Shown here: positions 27,865 to 37,245 of the stretch, piece by piece
How the letters are laid out: each line of letters opens with the position of its first letter
How positions within the stretch are numbered: position 1 is the stretch's first letter
Source of the DNA: Anaerosporomusa subterranea
GTDB taxonomy: Bacteria > Bacillota > Negativicutes > Sporomusales > Acetonemataceae
Assembly (NCBI RefSeq): GCF_001611555.1
Contig: NZ_LSGP01000013.1
Span: 372,001-436,000, forward strand
Direction of reading: 5' to 3'
Length of the DNA: 64,000 nt
The notes under the pieces: model-generated
Seen by the model: only the letters and a program-made list of their open reading frames with translations
Told to the model about the DNA's origin: nothing
Database searches by the model: none
Program-made: the position numbers and the translations under genes

Positions 27865-28200
27865 TTAGGTTTTTATGTCAATTGTATGCCCAAGCGAAGT
27901 ATCTGGAAACGCCTGAGGTGCGTGAGGCAGTTGGACTCTATCGTCTTTACGCTGTGCTTGTTCTTTCGTCCTACCCTGGTCCCGGCGTTTGTCTTGCGCC
28001 TCTTTCTTTTCTTTAATTTTTCCGCCTTCTGATTGATTAATTGTTTGGACTTGCTGTTGGCGATCCTGCGATATTTTTTGCCACTGAGATGCAAAATCAT
28101 GTTGCTGCGATGCAGTCTGCTGGTTAGCGGTATGTTGTATTTTACTGACCTCAGTTGCGTGCGGAATTAATACCTGCAGGTCAATTGACCGGATGTTCAT
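27865..28200 (-). CDS. Hypothetical hydrophilic protein in the fla/che operon
   Basis: 111 residues. After a short N-terminal segment (MNIRSIDLQVLIPHATEVS) it is very polar, rich in Gln, Lys, Arg and Asp (KIKEKKEAQDKRRDQGRTKE region), likely disordered or helical. No known domain recognised. It fits tightly between fapA (18 bp) and the SwrB-like gene (6 bp), so a flagellar role is plausible but unproven. Confidence 0.7.
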   Translation of the reverse strand: MNIRSIDLQVLIPHATEVSKIQHTANQQTASQQHDFASQWQKISQDRQQQVQTINQSEGGKIKEKKEAQDKRRDQGRTKEQAQRKDDRVQLPHAPQAFPDTSLGHTIDIKT

Positions 28201-28218
28201 GGTGATCCCGCCTGTTCA

Positions 28219-29835
28219 TTAATTGTAGGTGCTAGTTTTCAATTCCCCATCATCTACATAGAAAGTTACGAAGCGAAGCGTTTCACGCACAGACTTGACA
28301 TTAGTACCCACGACAATTTTTACACCAGGATATACTCCTTCAGCAATACGAATACGTCCTTGCCGAATTTGATCAAGATCTGCTTCAATCTGTATAATGC
28401 GATTGCGCATAGTCTCAGCTTGTCCTGCGAGTTGAAACTGCGCTTTTGTCAACTTAAGCAACAATTCTCGCTTTTCGTTAGTCAAAGAGCCTTGATCTAC
28501 AGAGCGCATGACTTGTAAAGATTTTTGTGTTTGATCGAGAGTGTTTTCTACTTTGTGTATGTCTTTACGTAAATTATGGTATTCTTCACGCAGAGCAGGA
28601 TTAACCCCTACCTCTAACTCGGTTACGATCGCAAGTTGTGTGCCAGCGACCTTGGACCGAATTTCTTCACCTGCAGTAATTTGTCCGCCGACAATGCCAC
28701 GGCGGCCTTCTACAACCACTTTATGTTTTGCATTTACGCGACTATGCAAAATCACATCACTGACGTATACATCTCCGTCAGCGAATACGTTTGAATTTTC
28801 GATAAATTTGGCATATACATTCTGACTGGCCTTTACGTGGCCGCGGTGCATTCCTTGAATCCCCATGCGAATGGTAATATTTCTTCCTTCAACGATCCCG
28901 CCGCTAACTGTTCCCTGGACTTCGATGTCGCCTCCAGCCTTAATAGAAAAACCAGGCTGAACAGACCCCTTTACAGTCACATTGCCAGTAAATTCAATAT
29001 TTCCACTTGAAAAATCGATATCGCCATTAATAACAATCACAGGAACAACGTGAACTTTATTATTAATAAACATGACCTGGCCGGATATGCCAGCGATTAT
29101 TTTTCCTTCAACTGCGATAACATTCTTACCGATTGGCAATGGAAGATCGCGTCCCGGCTTTGGTTGAATAGAGTTTCCTAAGACGTCAATGCCCGGTTTG
29201 CCTGGAACAGCCGGTATTTTTTCAGCTAAGATGTCGCCTTCGCTGACAGTTGTGAATAAATTGATATTTTTATAGTCAACGCTTCCATTCTCATTTTCAG
29301 CTGGCTTGGAATTCTTATCCAAATTAAATGTATACACAATCTGAGCATCTTGGCCATCTTTCGGATGCTGACCAGTTGCTACAGATAATTTTGGCCCTGG
29401 TTGTTGACAAACACGTTTGATGCTCTCCTGATTCACCCCATAACGAATACCAGCGGCTTCTAACTTAACCATGACTTCGTCTACGGTCGCTAGTCGAGAG
29501 TTGGTTGACGCAGAGATAATAACAAAAGCTTCCATTCTGTCACGTTCAACAAGAACTTGAATATCTGGCTCTTTCAGTTGCGCCTGTGGGGCAATAATTC
29601 TTACAGGTGATCCAGTGGCCTCTTTCACAGTCTTAAGGATCAACGGATATTGATAGTTTGTTATTTCCTTTACCCTTAAAGCCTCGACGACCTCCGGTTC
29701 AGTAACCGGCTTGGCTCCCGCCACAGGGGGATATACGGTCAGGAAGGTCCCATTGTTATCAGTACTGATGACAATGCGTTGGTCTGCTGATTCGCTTTTG
29801 TCTATATTAAATCCACCTAAACCGTTTTTATCCAT
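28219..29835 (-). CDS. fapA: FapA / DUF342 family protein
   Basis: 538 residues. The DUF342 (FapA) region begins near residue 180 and forms repeating beta-solenoid-like strands: VINGDIDFSSGNIEFTGNVTVKGSVQPGFSIKAGGDIEVQGTV, then NITIRMGIQGMHRGHVKASQNVYAKFIENS. A coiled-coil helix (HNLRKDIHKVENTLDQTQKSLQVM) follows. Members associate with polar flagella or cell envelope functions in other bacteria; the molecular role is unclear. ATG 8 nt after GGAGG is used. Located after sigD. Confidence 0.85.
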   Translation of the reverse strand: MDKNGLGGFNIDKSESADQRIVISTDNNGTFLTVYPPVAGAKPVTEPEVVEALRVKEITNYQYPLILKTVKEATGSPVRIIAPQAQLKEPDIQVLVERDRMEAFVIISASTNSRLATVDEVMVKLEAAGIRYGVNQESIKRVCQQPGPKLSVATGQHPKDGQDAQIVYTFNLDKNSKPAENENGSVDYKNINLFTTVSEGDILAEKIPAVPGKPGIDVLGNSIQPKPGRDLPLPIGKNVIAVEGKIIAGISGQVMFINNKVHVVPVIVINGDIDFSSGNIEFTGNVTVKGSVQPGFSIKAGGDIEVQGTVSGGIVEGRNITIRMGIQGMHRGHVKASQNVYAKFIENSNVFADGDVYVSDVILHSRVNAKHKVVVEGRRGIVGGQITAGEEIRSKVAGTQLAIVTELEVGVNPALREEYHNLRKDIHKVENTLDQTQKSLQVMRSVDQGSLTNEKRELLLKLTKAQFQLAGQAETMRNRIIQIEADLDQIRQGRIRIAEGVYPGVKIVVGTNVKSVRETLRFVTFYVDDGELKTSTYN

Positions 29836-29856
29836 GCCCCGCTCCTCCAATCAAGT

Positions 29857-30615
29857 TCATATTAGGCTGGACTGAATGCGCGTCAATGCCCCCCTAAGAC
29901 GAAGAATTGCTTTTGTATGCAATTGAGAAATACGTGCTTCAGTAAGCTTCAGCACAAGGCTGATTTCTTTCAGTGTAAGCCCATCATAATAATATAAAGA
30001 AACAATAATTCGCTCCTTTTCCGGCAATGCATCAATTGCTTCAGCTAAGGTGGTTTTTACAGCTTCATCCTCAACATATTGTAATGGGCTGATCGTACTA
30101 TTGGTCAAAGACTCGTCTTTGATAAACTCATCTAGTGGAATGATTGCGGCGGCATTAAGCTGCGCAAGCATGCTATATAATTGGTCGAGGCTGATCTCAA
30201 GTGTTTTTGCAACTTCCTCATCAGTTGCAGAGCGGCCTAACTGGGCCTCTAATGTCGCAAGTGTTTGTTCGTATTTCTTTGCCTTCTGTCTAACACTAAT
30301 TGGCGCCCAATCCTGAGCTCGCAGAGAATCAAGAATCGAACCACGGATGCGAGATACAGCGTAGGTTTCAAACTTAATGTTTCGAAGTGGATCGAATCGC
30401 TCAATGGCATCAAGCAGGCCAAAGAAACCGTTACTGACCAAATCATCCTTGTCAATATGCATTGGCAGCCCGACTGCGATACGTCCGGCCACTAATTTAA
30501 CAAGTGATAAATAATTCGCGATTAATTTTTCTCTGATTTCAGGTCGCCTTTGCCGATGGTATTCTAACCAAAGATCGGCGATTTCCGTCGCCTGAAGACC
30601 AGTACGTTCTATCAT
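29857..30615 (-). CDS. sigD: Flagellar sigma factor SigD/FliA (sigma-28)
   Basis: 252 residues. Directs RNA polymerase to late flagellar, chemotaxis and autolysin promoters. Region 2 (LVKLVAGRIAVGLPMHIDKDDLVSNGFFGLLDAIERFDP and FETYAVSRIRGSILDSLRAQDWAP), region 3 (KYEQTLATLEAQLGRSATDEEVA) and region 4 (LPEKERIIVSLYYYDGLTLKEISLVLKLTEARISQLHTKAILRLR) are complete. ATG 8 nt after GGAGG. I found no convincing SigD-type promoter in this window; its targets lie elsewhere. Confidence 0.96.
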   Translation of the reverse strand: MIERTGLQATEIADLWLEYHRQRRPEIREKLIANYLSLVKLVAGRIAVGLPMHIDKDDLVSNGFFGLLDAIERFDPLRNIKFETYAVSRIRGSILDSLRAQDWAPISVRQKAKKYEQTLATLEAQLGRSATDEEVAKTLEISLDQLYSMLAQLNAAAIIPLDEFIKDESLTNSTISPLQYVEDEAVKTTLAEAIDALPEKERIIVSLYYYDGLTLKEISLVLKLTEARISQLHTKAILRLRGALTRIQSSLI

Positions 30616-30641
30616 GAGCCCAACCTCCAAGCGCCTACGGA

Positions 30642-30947
30642 TCACGACCTATCTATGCGTTCAAAGTTATTAGGCGTAAACGGATCGAAGTTTCCAGAAT
30701 CCTTAGCTGGCTCGCTTGCCGCATCGAAATGCTGTCCTTTTGTGTCTTCAGGCGGCAAAGAGGGGAGACGTCGTTCTAGCCAAATACCCACCACATAACC
30801 AATTATAGAAAAGAACATGACAGATATCGTTATTCTCTGCAACAGACTTAACCAGGGTATCTGTGACGAAATACCAGCTAGTAAAGTAAAAATTAGTGCA
30901 GTTGTGGCTGTAATCAGCGTTAATAGATGTGTTAACGTCATCTTCAT
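30642..30947 (-). CDS. Small two-helix membrane protein between cheD and sigD
   Basis: 101 residues. Two membrane segments (LLTLITATTALIFTLLAGIS, about 8-27; ITISVMFFSIIGYVVGIWL, about 38-57) and a polar C-terminal tail rich in Pro, Asp and Ser. It begins 3 bp after the cheD stop. No family recognised by me; position suggests a motility-related role. Confidence 0.75.
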   Translation of the reverse strand: MKMTLTHLLTLITATTALIFTLLAGISSQIPWLSLLQRITISVMFFSIIGYVVGIWLERRLPSLPPEDTKGQHFDAASEPAKDSGNFDPFTPNNFERIDRS

Positions 30948-30950
30948 TAC

Positions 30951-31439
30951 TTACAATTCCTTTTCTCCTTTATCAATCGTTTTGATACGGAAACCACCAC
31001 TATCAAGCTTTAATTCTACTGTTCGACCGTAATTCCCTCCAGTATCATCAGCAATAATTGAAATATCTAATGCTTTTAACACTATCCGCACAGACTCAGC
31101 ATTACGCTCACCAATGCGCATGATATCTGTTAAATTTGAGAACGTAAACATTTGCGCTCCGCCTGCAATTTTGGCTCGTAACCGCATCTTGCTCGCACCC
31201 AATTTAATCATATCATTAACCATTAGCGGAATGGCTGTATCCGCGAATTTAGCTGGATTTTCCGATGAGCGCGCCTGTTTACTGTCAGGCAACATAATAT
31301 GAGCCAAACCGCCAACTTTTGTTGCAGGATCATAAATAGCGATTCCAATGCAAGAGCCAAGTCCATAGGTAATAAGACTTGCAGGAGCGCGACCCACTTT
31401 ATAGTCTGCCATACCGACCTTAATCAGTTCTGACATCAT
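30951..31439 (-). CDS. cheD: Chemoreceptor glutamine deamidase CheD
   Basis: 162 residues. Deamidates specific receptor glutamines and binds CheC. Catalytic Cys and His are in ITYGLGSCIGIAIYD and GGLAHIMLPDS; the GGAQMF segment is also conserved. ATGA overlap with the cheC stop indicates coupling. Confidence 0.95.
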   Translation of the reverse strand: MMSELIKVGMADYKVGRAPASLITYGLGSCIGIAIYDPATKVGGLAHIMLPDSKQARSSENPAKFADTAIPLMVNDMIKLGASKMRLRAKIAGGAQMFTFSNLTDIMRIGERNAESVRIVLKALDISIIADDTGGNYGRTVELKLDSGGFRIKTIDKGEKEL

Positions 31440-32056
31440 TCCTTCACCCCTATTGCCGTTAAGATGACGTTGAGTGAGCCGGGGTCAGGAATTAGAAAAA
31501 AGTGGCCTTTTACTCCACCGCCTGCTGAAGTGAATTCTGTTTCAATGACTAGAGCGTGATCACCCATTTGGCCAATCTGGATTAGAATAATACTGAGAAT
31601 AGCCCCAGCCATATCTACTGCCAAGGCAGGAATCGAAGGTAGCAGAGTAAACTTAGTAAAATACGAGAGTGCATTCAAATATGCGCCAGATAGAATGTTG
31701 CCTATCTCCATTAGGGCAGATTCATCCAGGGAATTTAGCGCCTGAGTATGCCCTTTTTCACGCCCCATAAGCATGTCCACTAGAGAAAAAGCACTTTCGC
31801 GAGGGAGCAGAAACAAGATGCTGCCTGGTGCAGGACCAAAAACGCGAAAATATACACCAGCTACCATCGCATCCGGTCCACCGACAACGTCCGGGACATC
31901 TCCTAGTGGCATAATAGTTACTCTTGGAACAGTCATATCAATTTGACGGTTGATAATTTGTGAAAGAGCTGTTGCCGCATTACCAGCCCCCACATTTCCA
32001 ACTTCCCGTAAGGCATCAATTTGCATTTCTGAAAGTTTAAGTATTTCCTCTGACAT
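31436..32056 (-). CDS. cheC: CheY-P phosphatase CheC
   Basis: 206 residues with both phosphatase half-sites: LREVGNVGAGNAATALSQI (ExxN) and LMEIGNILSGAYLNAL (ExxN). CheC dephosphorylates CheY-P and is stimulated by CheD. The ATG 8 nt after GAGG is used instead of an upstream GTG inside the SD. Confidence 0.95.
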   Translation of the reverse strand: MSEEILKLSEMQIDALREVGNVGAGNAATALSQIINRQIDMTVPRVTIMPLGDVPDVVGGPDAMVAGVYFRVFGPAPGSILFLLPRESAFSLVDMLMGREKGHTQALNSLDESALMEIGNILSGAYLNALSYFTKFTLLPSIPALAVDMAGAILSIILIQIGQMGDHALVIETEFTSAGGGVKGHFFLIPDPGSLNVILTAIGVKE

Positions 32057-32081
32057 ATAGTCCACCTCTTTTTATAACTAA

Positions 32082-32552
32082 TCAGAGTGATGCCACTTTT
32101 TCTTCCTGGCCGCCGATAATAATGGTGTCAAGGTTAAGCAGAATAAGTAATCTGTTGTCCAATTTTCCGACTCCACTGATAAAGCTCGAGCCATTGACTC
32201 CGGCGACAGATTGCGAAGACTCAATTTGCTCAGTCCCCATTGCTGTTACTTCAGAGACTCCATCGACAATTAATCCTACTGCCATATCATGTAAATTCAC
32301 GATAATAATTCGGGTATTGTCAGTATATTCGCCATTAGGAAGCCCAAGTCGTTTTTTTAGATCCAACACAGGTAAAACACTGCCTCGTAGATTTATTACT
32401 CCCTTAATATAATCTGGTGTATGAGGCACCCGAGTAATATCTGTCATACGCTTGATTTCTTGGACTTGAAGGATACTTATCCCATATTCCTCTTTATCTA
32501 ACTTAAATACAACTAATTGTGATTCTTCTCCAGCATATGCTGCTTGTTCCAT
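32082..32552 (-). CDS. cheW: Chemotaxis coupling protein CheW
   Basis: 156 residues, single CheW domain: LVVFKLDKEEYGISILQVQEIKRM, PHTPDYIKGVINLRGSVLPVLDLKKRLG and GLIVDGVSEV. It couples receptors to CheA. Start ATG lies 8 nt after AGGAGG; the GTG three codons earlier is inside the SD. Confidence 0.96.
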   Translation of the reverse strand: MEQAAYAGEESQLVVFKLDKEEYGISILQVQEIKRMTDITRVPHTPDYIKGVINLRGSVLPVLDLKKRLGLPNGEYTDNTRIIIVNLHDMAVGLIVDGVSEVTAMGTEQIESSQSVAGVNGSSFISGVGKLDNRLLILLNLDTIIIGGQEEKVASL

Positions 32553-32564
32553 CGTCTTCACCTC

Positions 32565-34598
32565 CTATTGCATTAAAGCGCCAACATCGAGAATTAAAGC
32601 CACTTGGCCATCGCCAAGAATCGTGGCACCGGCAATCGATTTGATGCCAGCAAGCAATTTCCCCAAAGATTTAATGACAATTTCCTGTTGCCCAATAAGC
32701 GTGTCCACAATAATACCGGCACGATGATCACCCATATGTACAACGACCACAAATAGTTCTTGTTGCTCACTTTGAATACCAGGAACTGAAAGGATATTTG
32801 CCAGACGCACAATAGGAATAATCTGGCCTCTTAATAAAATTACTTCTTGATTTTGAACTGTTTTAATATCGCTCGGTTGGATATTAATCGTGCTGTCAAT
32901 AGATCCTAGTGGAATTGCATACTTCTCTTCACCAACTGCCACCAGTAAGGCCTGTATAATCGCTAAGGTCAGAGGCAAACGAATTTTAAAACGGCTTCCT
33001 TGGTTTTGTTTAGTCTCAACCTCTACCGTACCGCCAAGAGACTCGATCTTTGTTTTAACTGCATCCATTCCAACGCCGCGCCCAGAGATGTCGGTTACGA
33101 TGTCAGCAGTAGAAAATCCAGGCAAGAACACCATGCGGACAGCTTCTGCATTGTCCATTTTTTCGGCATCGGCCTGACTGATGAGTCCTTTCTCAACTGC
33201 TTTGCGCCGAATGACCTCTGGATTAATTCCACTTCCATCATCTTCAACTGCAATAACGACATGATTGCCCTCATGACGGGCAATCAATCGCACTTCGCCA
33301 ATTGGATTTTTTCCACTTTGGCGGCGAAGCAATGGTTCCTCAATGCCGTGGTCAATGGCATTACGCAATAGATGAACAAGTGGATCACCTATTTCATCGA
33401 TGACAGTCCTATCCAATTCAGTCTCTTCACCTTGAATCACCAAATTTATTTCTTTTGATAACTCATGCGATAAGTCACGAACCATTCGGGGAAAACGATT
33501 GAATACCTGTCCAACAGGAACCATTCGGACTTTCATGACAACTGCTTGCAGATCGGTTGTCACTCTATCCATCTGCTCAATGGTTTCAACTAAATCAGAG
33601 AGTTTATGCGTGATTCCAATCTGTTCCAACCGAGTTTTGTTTATAACCAATTCACCGACTAGATTGAGCAGGCTGTCGAGCTTATCAATATCAACGCGAA
33701 CTGATTGGCCACCTTTGATTTTTTTATCTTGCTGTGTAGTGGTATTTGCCTGAGGCTTTTCTGAAGCAGTTACTGGCAAACTGTTTATTTGTTGAACATT
33801 GCCAGTCTCCGGATGTGCAATCATATCCAGACATGGTAGTAGTACGACTGTTTCAATTTCTGATATAGACTGAACTGTCTGGGAAATCTTCTCAGGGTCA
33901 GCGTCACTCAAAAGGATGACTTGAAATTCATATTCAAACTGTTCTTTTTCTAGATCCTCAGTGGATGGTACGCTTTTTATAACCTCACCCAACTCTTCCA
34001 AGGCTCGCATAACCATATAGGCGCGCGCCGATTTCAATAGGCAGGTCTTTTTTAATATGACCTGTACTTCAAAAGCCTGGTATCCTTTATGCTCTGCCGC
34101 TTTTATGACATAGAGTTCAGACTCGCTCAGGTGAGTACAAGCTACTGGTTCGGTTGGAGAGTCGGTTGTACTAGGTTCCGAGGACTTGACTGGTATGACA
34201 TGCGAAGGTTTTTCACCTTTAGCCAAACTGCTTAGTTGACTAACTAATGCGTGAATATCTGGAGCTTGGCCTGTATTATTTGCTACGCTCTCTACTTGTT
34301 GTTCCAGCATGTCAATACAGTTAAACAGAGTGTCAATAATATCATGATCTGCCGTAAGTTGAGATTTCCGCAGCATGTCGAGAATATTCTCCATCTCGTG
34401 CGTGAGCTCAGCGATTGGAGCAAAGCCCATCGTTGCAGACATGCCTTTGATGGTGTGAGCACTGCGGAAGATTTCATCAAGTAGGCCTAAGTTCTGAGGA
34501 TCATTTTCTAAATCCAACAAACAGCGATTCAAGGCCTGTAGATGCTCTTTGGATTCTTCAAGAAACATGCCCATATATTGATCCATATCGATACTCAT
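32565..34598 (-). CDS. cheA: Chemotaxis histidine kinase CheA
   Basis: 677 residues. Hpt domain with phosphorylated His in RSAHTIKGMSATMG (about 45), a CheY-binding P2 region (about 175-270), dimerisation helices, HATPase with N box HLLRNAIDHGIEEP, G1 VEDDGSGINPE and G2 DISGRGVGMDAVK, and the C-terminal CheW-like regulatory domain. Phosphorylates CheY and CheB. ATG 8 nt after GGGAGG. Confidence 0.97.
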   Translation of the reverse strand: MSIDMDQYMGMFLEESKEHLQALNRCLLDLENDPQNLGLLDEIFRSAHTIKGMSATMGFAPIAELTHEMENILDMLRKSQLTADHDIIDTLFNCIDMLEQQVESVANNTGQAPDIHALVSQLSSLAKGEKPSHVIPVKSSEPSTTDSPTEPVACTHLSESELYVIKAAEHKGYQAFEVQVILKKTCLLKSARAYMVMRALEELGEVIKSVPSTEDLEKEQFEYEFQVILLSDADPEKISQTVQSISEIETVVLLPCLDMIAHPETGNVQQINSLPVTASEKPQANTTTQQDKKIKGGQSVRVDIDKLDSLLNLVGELVINKTRLEQIGITHKLSDLVETIEQMDRVTTDLQAVVMKVRMVPVGQVFNRFPRMVRDLSHELSKEINLVIQGEETELDRTVIDEIGDPLVHLLRNAIDHGIEEPLLRRQSGKNPIGEVRLIARHEGNHVVIAVEDDGSGINPEVIRRKAVEKGLISQADAEKMDNAEAVRMVFLPGFSTADIVTDISGRGVGMDAVKTKIESLGGTVEVETKQNQGSRFKIRLPLTLAIIQALLVAVGEEKYAIPLGSIDSTINIQPSDIKTVQNQEVILLRGQIIPIVRLANILSVPGIQSEQQELFVVVVHMGDHRAGIIVDTLIGQQEIVIKSLGKLLAGIKSIAGATILGDGQVALILDVGALMQ

Positions 34599-34599
34599 A

Positions 34600-35658
34600 T
34601 TAAACACCTCCCGTTTTGCTTTGCGTTTTTTTAACAATTTCTGCTGCTATATCGTGAAGGGGCATTACCACATCAACAACACCTAGTTCAATTGCTGATT
34701 TTGGCATACCGTTGACCACGGTCGTAGATGCATGTTCCGCTATGGTGATGCCATTTTGCCGTTTTATCTGCTGCATACCCTTGGCCCCGTCGTGTCCCAT
34801 GCCAGTTAGCAGCACACCAATCGCCCCTGCGCCATAAATCTTGGCAACTGATTCCATCATTGGATCAACAGCAGGACGATGTCCGCCAATAGGGGGTTCT
34901 TTGCCAAGAACAATAATAGTTTGGGCACCACTACGAGCTAATGTCATATGAGAGTCTCCTGGTGCGATTAACACCAAACCTGGACGGATTATGTCATTTG
35001 TCTCAGCCTCTTTCACTTCCAATGCGGACAAACTATTCAATCTGTCAGCTAAGGACTTCGTGAAACCAGGTGGCATATGCTGAACAATCACAATGCCACA
35101 GCCGAGATTACCAGGAAGACGAGTTAGAATTTCTTGTAATGCCCTTGGCCCTCCGGTTGAAGTACCAATAGCTATGATGCGTTCTGGCAATGCTGGAGAA
35201 ATAACTGGAGAAGGATAAACAGGATTAGGCGCACGAACCGATCCCTTGTGGCAAAGTCTGCTAACATCTACACGGGCCGCAGCTCTACACTTATCAACAA
35301 TTTCTTGACGTATTCCAGCAATATTTGATATTGGCCCAGCTATCTTTGCGATAAAGTCTACAGCCCCTGCATCTAAAGCTTGCAGGGTCGCTTCTGCCCC
35401 TGCGTGTGTTAGACTGCTAATCATGACGACCGGCAGAGGACACTCACGCATAATGGTTTCCAGCGCTTTGATACCATCAAGTATTGGCATTTCCACATCT
35501 AATGTGACTATATCTGGCTTTAGCTTTTTAACCTTATCGATCGCATCCTTGCCATTACGCGCAGTATCCAGAACACGAAAATCTGATTCGGCAGCAAAAA
35601 CATCGCTTAAGAGTTTACGCATAAACGCTGAATCATCGACGATAAGAATTTTAATCAT
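34600..35658 (-). CDS. cheB: Chemotaxis methylesterase/deamidase CheB
   Basis: 352 residues. N-terminal receiver domain (IKILIVDDSAFMRKLL, phospho-Asp in DIVTLDVEMPILDG) and C-terminal esterase with the Ser-His-Asp triad in AIGTSTGGPRALQ, IVQHMPPGFTKSLA and LLTGMGHDGAKGMQ. It removes methyl groups from receptors. The partner methyltransferase cheR is not in this window. Start ATG follows GCGAGG by 8 nt, one base after the next upstream region. Confidence 0.96.
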   Translation of the reverse strand: MIKILIVDDSAFMRKLLSDVFAAESDFRVLDTARNGKDAIDKVKKLKPDIVTLDVEMPILDGIKALETIMRECPLPVVMISSLTHAGAEATLQALDAGAVDFIAKIAGPISNIAGIRQEIVDKCRAAARVDVSRLCHKGSVRAPNPVYPSPVISPALPERIIAIGTSTGGPRALQEILTRLPGNLGCGIVIVQHMPPGFTKSLADRLNSLSALEVKEAETNDIIRPGLVLIAPGDSHMTLARSGAQTIIVLGKEPPIGGHRPAVDPMMESVAKIYGAGAIGVLLTGMGHDGAKGMQQIKRQNGITIAEHASTTVVNGMPKSAIELGVVDVVMPLHDIAAEIVKKTQSKTGGV

Positions 35659-35680
35659 TTTTCTCACCTCGCTTTAGCTG

Positions 35681-36334
35681 CTAAAAACCTCGACGGTGAC
35701 GTTCCAGTTGCTTTTGAAACACATATTTGATGATCTTGTTTCGTTGCCGCTCTTGCAATCCAACGTACTTCACACCTATCCAATAGACAGTTCGATCGGT
35801 CTGTGGTTGTTCGGAGCGTACTACCTGGCCGATTGTTTCAATTATCTCCTGGCCTGGAATTTCAAAAGTTATCAAAAGGTTAACACCGACAGGATAGGGC
35901 TGCAGCGAAATTAAACGAACTCCGCCACCGCTAATATCATTTATAGTCAGCTTAGCAGGCGGCAACTCCTCTTCTTGGTCAATAAGCGTAACTGTTGCTT
36001 GAAGTTTTGCATCAATGCGGACATACTCACGTTGTTGGATCTTAGTAATTTCAGTAGGCGGCGAAATAATCCAAACAGGCAATGGTGTCATTTGCTTTTC
36101 TATATAGTGACTGACGAATAGATACGGCGCTGAGTCTGTAATAACTTTGCCATAGACTGGTGATCCAACTGAAGCGTATACGGGGAAGCCTTTATCAAAA
36201 GGCATTGCTAGCACTAGATGATGGGAGTGAACTTCTTCAATTCGGCTACGATAATGTTTGCCACGAAGATTATGCGTTAAATAAATGTCGACTAACTGGT
36301 TAATTTTTATAACATTAGACGATTCGATTGTCAT
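35681..36334 (-). CDS. PilZ-domain c-di-GMP receptor (YcgR/FlgV-type)
   Basis: 217 residues. N-terminal YcgR-like beta domain (1-100) and C-terminal PilZ domain with QQREYVRI (the QRRxxxR-like c-di-GMP clamp, here with one Arg replaced by Glu) and NDISGGGVRL (D/NxSxxG). Such proteins slow or brake the flagellar motor when c-di-GMP is high. It lies between flhG and cheB inside the fla/che operon, a place with no such gene in the B. subtilis operon, so c-di-GMP control is hard-wired to flagellar expression here. Confidence 0.9.
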   Translation of the reverse strand: MTIESSNVIKINQLVDIYLTHNLRGKHYRSRIEEVHSHHLVLAMPFDKGFPVYASVGSPVYGKVITDSAPYLFVSHYIEKQMTPLPVWIISPPTEITKIQQREYVRIDAKLQATVTLIDQEEELPPAKLTINDISGGGVRLISLQPYPVGVNLLITFEIPGQEIIETIGQVVRSEQPQTDRTVYWIGVKYVGLQERQRNKIIKYVFQKQLERHRRGF

Positions 36335-36352
36335 TCAGCCTCCTTCCTCAAG

Positions 36353-37243
36353 TTACCACAGCCGTAAGATTTTATCGAAGAATCCCTTAATACCGCGAGG
36401 GTGGGAAATGTTGTTTTCACCATAGAGCAAACGATTAGCGATTTTTTTAACACATCGGGCTGAGATAGAGTCAGGATAAGCCAGCAAGAACGGAGTCTGA
36501 TTTTTAACCGATTTAACCACGTTTTGATCTTCATATACAAAGCCTAACTCATTTATCGTTTGACCAAGAAAACGCGTAGCAACCTTATTTAACTTGTCTA
36601 CGACGCTTTGACCTTCATCGCGAGTAAGGACACGGTTCACTACTAGGTTTAGCGGTGACGAGCCCTTGTTGCTGACGTAGGCTTTCATCATCGCATAGGC
36701 GTCGGTGATTGCTGTCGGCTCTGGAGTTGTTATGATAATCACTTCATCCGCAGCCATTACAAAGTTCAAGACATTTTGATTTATGCCTGCACCAGTGTCA
36801 ATAAGAATAATATCGGCCCAATTATCAAATTGTGTTATTTGGGAGGTAATTCGCTGCAATTGCATAGTGTTTAAGTTAGCCAGATGATATATGCCAGATC
36901 CACCTGTCATAAACTTGATTCCACAAGGCCCTTCGGCAACCACATCACGCAGCGTGTATTGATCCTCTAGCAAATTTAGAATACTATATTTGGCTGAACA
37001 TCCAAGTACGACATCCACGTTAGCCATGCCTAGATCGGCATCAATTAGCAGCACTCGTTGATCTAATTCCGCCAGAGCTAAGGCTAAATTAACGGTAAAA
37101 TTAGTTTTGCCAACGCCACCTTTGCCGCTAGTAACGGTGATAACACGCGCATTTGAGCCACTGCTGTTCTTAATAATTCGACTTCTGGGTATTTCACGAG
37201 TGGTTTGCACAATTTGACGAAGTTTTTCTGCTTGATCGTGCAT
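36353..37243 (-). CDS. flhG: Flagellar number regulator FlhG (MinD-like ATPase)
   Basis: 296 residues. Deviant Walker A in VTSGKGGVGKTNFTVNLALALA, LLIDADLGMANVDVVLG and IILIDTGAGI mark a MinD/ParA-type ATPase. An N-terminal motif (MHDQAEKLRQIV) resembles the DQAxxLR helix that activates FlhF GTPase. It controls flagellar number and placement with FlhF, which is 2 bp upstream. Confidence 0.95.
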   Translation of the reverse strand: MHDQAEKLRQIVQTTREIPRSRIIKNSSGSNARVITVTSGKGGVGKTNFTVNLALALAELDQRVLLIDADLGMANVDVVLGCSAKYSILNLLEDQYTLRDVVAEGPCGIKFMTGGSGIYHLANLNTMQLQRITSQITQFDNWADIILIDTGAGINQNVLNFVMAADEVIIITTPEPTAITDAYAMMKAYVSNKGSSPLNLVVNRVLTRDEGQSVVDKLNKVATRFLGQTINELGFVYEDQNVVKSVKNQTPFLLAYPDSISARCVKKIANRLLYGENNISHPRGIKGFFDKILRLW

Positions 37244-37245
37244 GG

